A stretch of DNA of 64,000 bases from Rutpela maculata (lineage: Eukaryota > Arthropoda > Insecta > Coleoptera > Cerambycidae), in assembly GCA_936432065.2 (NCBI GenBank), contig OW386289.2:165353348-165417347 (forward strand). Reading direction: 5' to 3'. The translations under genes and the position numbers were made by a program. Positions 58,217 through 64,000 of this stretch are shown here, piece by piece (within the stretch, counting starts at the first letter, position 1; every line of letters begins with the position of its first letter). The notes under the pieces were generated by a model. It saw nothing but the letters and a program-made list of their open reading frames with translations. It was not told the DNA's origin and ran no database searches.

Positions 58217-58405
58217 AGACATTTCTGTGAATGTGCCAATGGGTATCAAACTGTTGGATGTTGTTCCCATGTAGCTGCTGTCGTGTATTACCTTTCATAC
58301 GGATGATATCTAGCAAGCATACCTAAACCGGCAGAAGTTCTCTCCCTATTGTTCCAGAAGGATAGCATGAGTACAGTGATTGCAGATGACAGTGAGGAAG
58401 ATTAA
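58217..58405 (+). pseudogene. SWIM zinc-finger protein tail, right arm
   Basis: Plus strand reads RHFCECANGYQTVGCCSHVA, then AVVYYLSYG, a stop, and IPKPAEVLSLLFQKDSMSTV to DDSEED and a stop. It is the mirror copy of the left arm, diverged at several residues and broken by an internal TGA. The better-kept CEC ... CSH spacing supports a SWIM motif. Confidence 0.75.
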
Positions 58406-59257
58406 CATCTATATCCTTCTCAGGTTAGTAATGCTACGATTTAGTGCTGCAAATTGTTAACAACCAAGCTCTTATCCCCGCCGACGGTATTATGTGAATA
58501 ATGACAGTCTTTGACAAGGTACTCCATAGTACCGCTGACTTTAGGTTTTACCCTTAATGATATTTAACATTACGGCTATAAACTGATTTTTGCGGCGCAA
58601 GAGTCAACTCTATTGAGCACCTAATTAACTGTCAGCGTTGCAGCTTTATGTTGGTTTCTCTTACAACGTTCACCATCTCCATAATCACTAGTCACTAATA
58701 TGTATACACTACTCAGATATCCATATTTACTTTGCAGTTTGGCCTTTTTTACTTGCAAGGAGTTAATTGTCCACAAAATATGCATACGGCACTGCACACT
58801 TCGGCATTTTTTTTAAGTATGGCGTAATCTTCGGACAAGACTGGGAAAAAAATATAACATAAGTGAGTCCATAGACATGCTACAGAAAAAAATTCAGGCT
58901 GGTACCCCAGGGATAAGTTACCCTAAAAAAAATTTGAAAATAATATATATGTTTTTTTTACTGTATCTGTTTTCGGAATTTGAGCATGATTTTTTATTTA
59001 GTACTTTCTCAGTAGGTCTTTAACATATATTTTTTACAAAATGATTGAATGCGCCGTTTCTTAGAAAAAAAATAGTTTTGCTAAAATCAACCCTCCCTTA
59101 CTCACCCCAAACCGGTCCCTTTTTCGGGCTAATATTTTGTGAAATTGCTACTTTCCAAGATTGCTTCCTACTGCACAAATATAAGCGCCAGACGCTTGGG
59201 GGCAGTCACACCATGCTTACCCGGCTATGCCCTTTGTAAATAGGTAAATCAAGCAGG

Positions 59258-59525
59258 TAAGAGTCCATAAAATTGGTATTTAGTATATACAAGAGAAGCT
59301 AAGGTCTCAAAAAAATTTTGGCATTAGCCACCCCCAGTACCACCCCCCACCCCATTATTAAAGGGGATAAAAAAAAATTGTGATTTAGTGTGTGTACAAG
59401 AACCAGAAACCTCAAAATATTTTTTTACTGCATCCACCCCCACCCTACTACTGATATGGGGTATCGTTTTATGGGTTTTTGGGGTAGAGGATTTCAAATA
59501 TTATATTATTAAAGTTCCATAAACA
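59258..59525. repeat. Dispersed repeat, copy also at 38757
   Basis: Direct match to 38757-39035 over the full length, with an extra ACCACCCCCCACCCC stretch. It lies immediately outside the SWIM foldback. Confidence 0.85.
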
Positions 59526-59782
59526 ATTATTTCCACATACAAAAATTTTTCGTTGTGAGTGACTTGGATAGAAAATCTGAATGTGGAAATAGTGATTCCT
59601 TGGGCAGCGGTTTTTTCAAGATGGGTGCCGAAAAAAAAAAATTTCTGCTTGGCACTATATCACATTTTGTTTGCCAAGAAAAACTTTACCTCTGTGCCAA
59701 ATTTCATGTAAGTATCACGAAAGTGAACGATTGTTATGCTTAGCAACTCCACTAACCTAACTAATCTCCAAAGATATTTTTA

Positions 59783-60395
59783 ATGTGCGATCACTATATT
59801 ATTCTTTCTTCTTGCTCTTATTTACATAAGAATGAGAATTTAAAAAAAGTTAAAACCCATCAGCATGATACTAGGGGTAAAATACAGAAGAATCTTCAAA
59901 TACCTATCATTAATAAGAACATCGGTTTGAGATCTTTTCAATACTTAGCTTCAAAATTTTATAACATTCTACCCACTAAAATCAAGCAATCAAAGAATCT
60001 AAAAACATTTTAACAAGAAATGTGGAAACTTTATAAGTAATCATTATGACGACTCCTTTAAAAATTTTTTTAAGAAACCTAAATGCAGAATGATTATAGC
60101 ACATAAATAGCATTATATACTTTGCTATTTACTTAGTAGTTGTAGTTTAGTTTAGTAACTAGATTTAATTCATATTTTATTTGTAATGATATTCACTCTG
60201 TCTCATTATATTCATTAATTATAAAAATAATGAAGTGTAAATAGTGCAACCTACATTTCCTAGGCACATTCAAATGTTTAATCACTAACTGTACAATTAA
60301 GTATATAAATTGCAATTTTGCAATTTATGAATATTTTATCTAATTTGTATCTATTGAACAATCCATTGAATAAAGTTAAATTGAATTGAATTACG
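59783..60395 (+). pseudogene. Non-LTR RT C-terminal tail and 3' UTR
   Basis: Reads SYLHKNENLKKVKTHQHDTR, then SFQYLASKFYNILPTKIKQS, matching the HxHxTR ... YNxLP tail of jockey-type RTs. The 3' UTR ends near 60395 in a short TTGAA repeat after AATAAAG. Confidence 0.75.
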
Positions 60396-60639
60396 AAACA
60401 AAAGTTGCGAAGACGATTTTTTAAAATTTAAACGATTAAAACTTTTTTTTCAATCATCGATTCTGTTCAAAAACAATAGAGTTCTTCCTCGAGCCAACAC
60501 TAATTTACTGTCCAAATTTCAATACAATCGGACTTTTTTTTCTTAAGTTTTCAGTTATCACGCTTAAAAGAGACACGATGGAGAGATGGACATCTCTAAG
60601 AGTGACGTTTACGGTTTTAGAAATGTGCCAATCAAATGC

Positions 60640-60770
60640 TATGTACTCTTTGTATTTGCAATATTGTTATAAAAAAATATATTGAAATGGAGTGGATCAA
60701 GTGCAGATCCACGAGGAACACTTGCCTCCACTGTAAATTCAACAGAAGAACTATCTCGTTTGGATGGCTA
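60640..60770 (-). pseudogene. RT fragment (motif B/C region)
   Basis: Minus strand reads VEASVPRGSALDPLHFNIFF then YNNIANTKST, a decayed VPQGSxLGPLLFxIYxNDI block. Short, isolated and adjacent to the TIR element at 60815. Confidence 0.7.
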
Positions 60771-60814
60771 CCATTTTTATAGTGTCTATACTTATGATAA
60801 TTTGCTCCTACACA

Positions 60815-62314
60815 GTAGGCTAAAACCAACTTTAAATGAAATATGCATCCACTCTCTCAATTCCTACGGGAAATGGTAGCTTAATCTGTCCTGAAACAAT
60901 TCCCGTAAACCCCGAAATAATTCCCTTGGCCGTTTTCTAGAAAATTTATTTTTAATTTTTTTTTTGAAAATTGATTTTTTGCATTGATAAAAACAAGAAT
61001 CTACTGCATTTTTAATGTCTCTGATACCCTGACATATTTCAAACAACCTATCAGTTAAGTATCAGTTAATCTTCTTCAATCCCGGATTCTTACATTTACA
61101 CAATAAACAAAGACAATATCTATTTTCATCGTGCGTTTTTCATGATCTTTGATTTCAATCATGGTCACAATTTCCTTTGGCAGTGATGACGGTCTCGGAT
61201 GTCTAGGTTCGAGAAGGACTACTGCTCGTTACCCTAGTAGATCGCTGTAGACCTGGACCGGCCACGTGCGGAGCGGGCGAGCTTACTTTACATCAACCCC
61301 ACTCACAAATGTGAGCGGTGTGAATGATTTCGGTACACCTCCCCGGGTCCTGGCTTGTTGGACCTTGCTGGCTAAGGTCTTTATCTTCTGTCTTGATGAT
61401 CTTTCTTCACCAGCTTGTAACCCCCGTGGGTAGTCATCTGTATGTTCGGAAACTTTGGGGTAGTTTTGGCTGGGACTGACTACCGGTACGCAGAATATCA
61501 ATTGACATCCTGCCATTCGGATCATCGGTTAGGTAGGGATGAGCTATGTAGCTCGAGGAAGTGCAGACCTAAGTACTTTGGTAGCACTTTTGGTCTGCAC
61601 GAAGCTAGGTGACTACGGGTACCGGAGGATGTTTCGTCAGGTACCTGCAGAGTAGTGGGTGGGTGGTTCGGTGATCATCATGTCTCTTCTGTGGGTTGTC
61701 TTCATCGGTGGTGGTATGGTTCTCATACTCACCTATTATCTGACTGAGCGAAATGATCGTCACGAACTATATGCGTGAACAACACGTGTTTACGCCCGCT
61801 ACGTAATCTTTCGAGAATGGAAAGTCTACTCAGACGGCCTGTAGAAGCGCTCAGATTTCCCTAGAAATCCAGTTACGCAAATTGCAATGTTATTCATTGG
61901 TTACGAATATATTGGTAGACCAAAATTGCTGTAATTCCAAATAACATAGAAATAGATCTAATGATTTTGTCTAAATTGACTACCTACTTGGAAAGTTTAT
62001 GCAACCCGATTATTATTAAAACGTCTGGGGCTATCCAGCATTAAAGTTTCTTGTATGTTATTTCCCCAAACTTGCTTTAAATTTAAATTTGAATTGAAAT
62101 GTTTAATTTTACTTTTTTGACTGACATTTTAACAAGCTTACCATTGCAAAAAATTAGTTTTCAAAAAAAATTATTAAAAATGAATTTTCTGGAAAACAGC
62201 CAAGGGAATGATTTCAGAGTTTACGGGAATTGTTTCAAGACAGATAAAGCTACCATTTCCCGTAGGAATTGAGAGAGTGCATGCATATTTCATTTAAAGG
62301 TGGTTCTAGCCTAC
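60815..62314. mobile_element. 1.5 kb TIR element with GC-rich core
   Basis: The left end GTAGGCTAAAACCAACTTTA and right end (reverse complement) GTAGGCTAGAACCACCTTTA are inverted, and the arms continue about 170 bp (CTCTCTCAATTCCTACGGGA, AAACAATTCCCGTAAAC). The core at 61130-61870 is clearly GC-richer than anything else outside exons and has no terminal duplication. No transposase recognised; one minus frame (61283-61525) is unrecognised. Confidence 0.75.
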
Positions 62315-63189
62315 TTTGCCTAGGCAATGAACATATGGCTGGAAATTTGGTAATTTTTATGAATATACAATAAAACCATTTTAAGCAGTAAATATTAACA
62401 TAATTTAATTTTAAGTACGTACAAATATATTTGTACATAATGTAAATGCTAAGAAAAACCCTATCCTACACAGGTAACATGGACTATATCGAATATAAAT
62501 GAGAAATTAGGAAAAAACCTGGCAGGTAACGGAGGTTCAGTAATTTATACAAAATATCCTTAATATTATTGTACTATAATAAATATTAGGGATTTCCAAA
62601 GTGAGAGAATACTTTCTGTGGTTTATTCCACGCTCTGTATTATTTTGTTGATAAAAATCATTGTAGTACAATGACACTAAATTTCTCCGTTCAAAAGAAC
62701 CTGCGGTTTATAGGTATACACATAGATGGATCATGTACTAATGAATGAGAAATGGGAATATGAATGCATATTCCTAGTATAGTAGATATATGCAAAAAAT
62801 GGGTGATAGGTGGAACTAATTCCCACAATGATTTTTTTTAGTTCATTTTTGGTATCTTTTTGACACACTAAAAGTCTAGAAAAATCTAAGTGTGCAAAAT
62901 GCGTTTTTTTGGCAGCCATCTTAAATTTTTTTTAAAAAATCATAAAAAATCGTGTGTTGTATCAAATCACAGAAAATTTCATGCTGAAAAAGATTATGAT
63001 AATGGTTTTAAAAAATAAAAATAAATATCAAAATGGTGGCCGAAAAACTGAAAGCTTATGCAGTGCTGAAAATCATATTTTTATTAATCAAAATGTGTTT
63101 TATAATACAAATGCATATGTATTTCATCAATCTTTCATTTTATATAAGAGAAAAGCTAAATCTAAGAGTCTTCTTCAGTTTCTCCTAAA
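62315..63189. other. Intergenic, nothing recognised
   Basis: AT-rich, with runs of A or T and short frames without motifs. Confidence 0.4.
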
Positions 63190-64000
63190 TCACTTTCTTT
63201 CAGTGCACTATTTGTTCAACCTCTACCAGAACAGTTGCAACATATCACAGTACATTCGACACCATAACGAAGACACGTACATCTACCACTACCACACAGC
63301 TCATTTGTATCCGTTTTGCAGGTGCAGCGAATCATGTTTAGTAATAACTCTGGCACTGGGCTCATTTCACATGTTATGGGCTGTAGTTGGTCTCCTACTT
63401 TGTTCCAGGGACCGAGACCGAAATTAATTTCAGTTAGGGCTAAATAACGTATACCATTTTCAGTTTTCATAGCAGCGACAATTTGGTTTTCATTTACGGT
63501 TTCAGTTGTTAAGACAGTGACAATTCGGTTATCGGTTATGGTTTCGGTTTACACATCCGCGGCAATTCGGTTTGTTAGAAAAAATTGGTCATTACAGTAC
63601 GGTTTTCAGTTTCGATTTCGGTTTCGGTTATGTGGAGAAGACGATGAACAACAGCATCTTCTGAAGGTGGCAATCTTGCAATATTAAATTTACTTTTGGC
63701 AGTTGTGATTTTTTCCAAGTAGAGATTATATCATAGTAGGTTCAGAGTCTCTGTCTTTGGATTTTCACCATACAATGATACCAATGCTTTGGTGCCAATA
63801 TCTGAGTTCCTTTCTGTTTGCATTTTCTGATCCAGAGCAGAGTAGCGCAAATGCTAAATTCATCACATTTCCAAAAATGTCGATATTCTGCCGATTTACT
63901 TTTAGCAAATAAGGAGCTTGTAGTATCGCATCTAGTTAATGCATGTGAAAAGATAATAATTTTGCATCCCTTTTCGCCAAGCACACGTTTAATATCACAT
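63190..64000 (-). pseudogene. C-terminus of FEN/XPG-like family protein, degenerate
   Basis: Read from the window end: RVLGEKGCKIIIFSHALTRC then DTTSSLFAKSKS (63984 downwards), a frameshift to LEKITTAKSKFNIARLPPSE and DAVVHRLL, an AC/CGAAAC-rich simple stretch (about 63480-63610), then MSPVPELLLNMIRCTCKTD and a Cys cluster CTCLRYGVECTVICCNCSGR near 63216-63330. HA.T.CDTTS.LF, LPPSEDA and a closing CxCxxxC cluster are the C-terminal blocks of the same uncharacterised family as 50884-51150. Frameshifts, stops and the simple repeat show it is dead. It continues beyond the window. Confidence 0.65.

Larger units (their letters stand above)
56980..59235. mobile_element. 2.26 kb foldback with mirrored SWIM-protein tails
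   Basis: Ends AAAGGGCATAGCCGGGTAAG and reverse complement. The arms pair for about 1 kb each (AGTCACACCATGCTTACCCG, CTGGGGTACCAGCCTGAATT, TGCCGAAGTGTGCAGTG). The centre lies at about 58000-58200. Each arm contains one copy of the same coding tail (57799-57993 minus and 58217-58405 plus). Confidence 0.88.

Overview
This is AT-rich, intron-rich eukaryotic DNA, dense in transposon debris. The host genes and transposon families point to an insect, possibly a beetle; the order is an inference. There are no operons, no bacterial signals, and I recognise no tRNA, rRNA or CRISPR array.

Two real host genes frame the window and converge. On the + strand, 918-15740 holds the last 13 visible coding exons of Apc (adenomatous polyposis coli), and every exon junction is phase-consistent. 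The first eight are four tandem pairs: a 71-77 bp linker exon, then a 130-136 bp exon with a SAMP-like Axin-binding motif (CILAGMPK). After them come a linker exon, a 1.5 kb exon, the basic region, an exon with four S/T-x-I-P (EB1-type) motifs, and the C-terminal exon. On the - strand, 47344-30062 holds the last four exons of a UBE2Q-family ubiquitin-conjugating enzyme: acidic linker, the two E2-core exons including the catalytic Cys, and a 10-codon terminal exon. Its N-terminal exons lie beyond the window or were not recognised.

Almost everything else is mobile-element derived. Non-LTR reverse transcriptase (RT) fragments occur at about 6.4-6.8, 17.0-20.2, 33.4-36.7, 46.6-48.4 and 59.8-60.8 kb. 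A nearly complete DD41D mariner-like transposon with about 435 bp inverted ends lies at 52747-54929, and a fossil relative sits in an Apc intron. There are hAT-like elements with 8 bp target duplications, a TTAA-flanked piggyBac-like MITE, and many long-palindrome (foldback) elements.

Several gene fragments are embedded in this debris: a kinesin-7/CENP-E-like motor pseudogene (27.0-27.5 kb), an orphan THAP-like first exon (33.2 kb), and a foldback whose two arms carry mirror copies of the tail of a SWIM zinc-finger protein (57-58.4 kb). There are also two separate pieces of one uncharacterised protein family, which I read as FEN/XPG-nuclease-like. Its N-terminus is inside a foldback at 50.9-51.15 kb, and its degenerate C-terminus is at 63.19-64.0 kb. 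These last two items are the best candidates for undescribed biology here.
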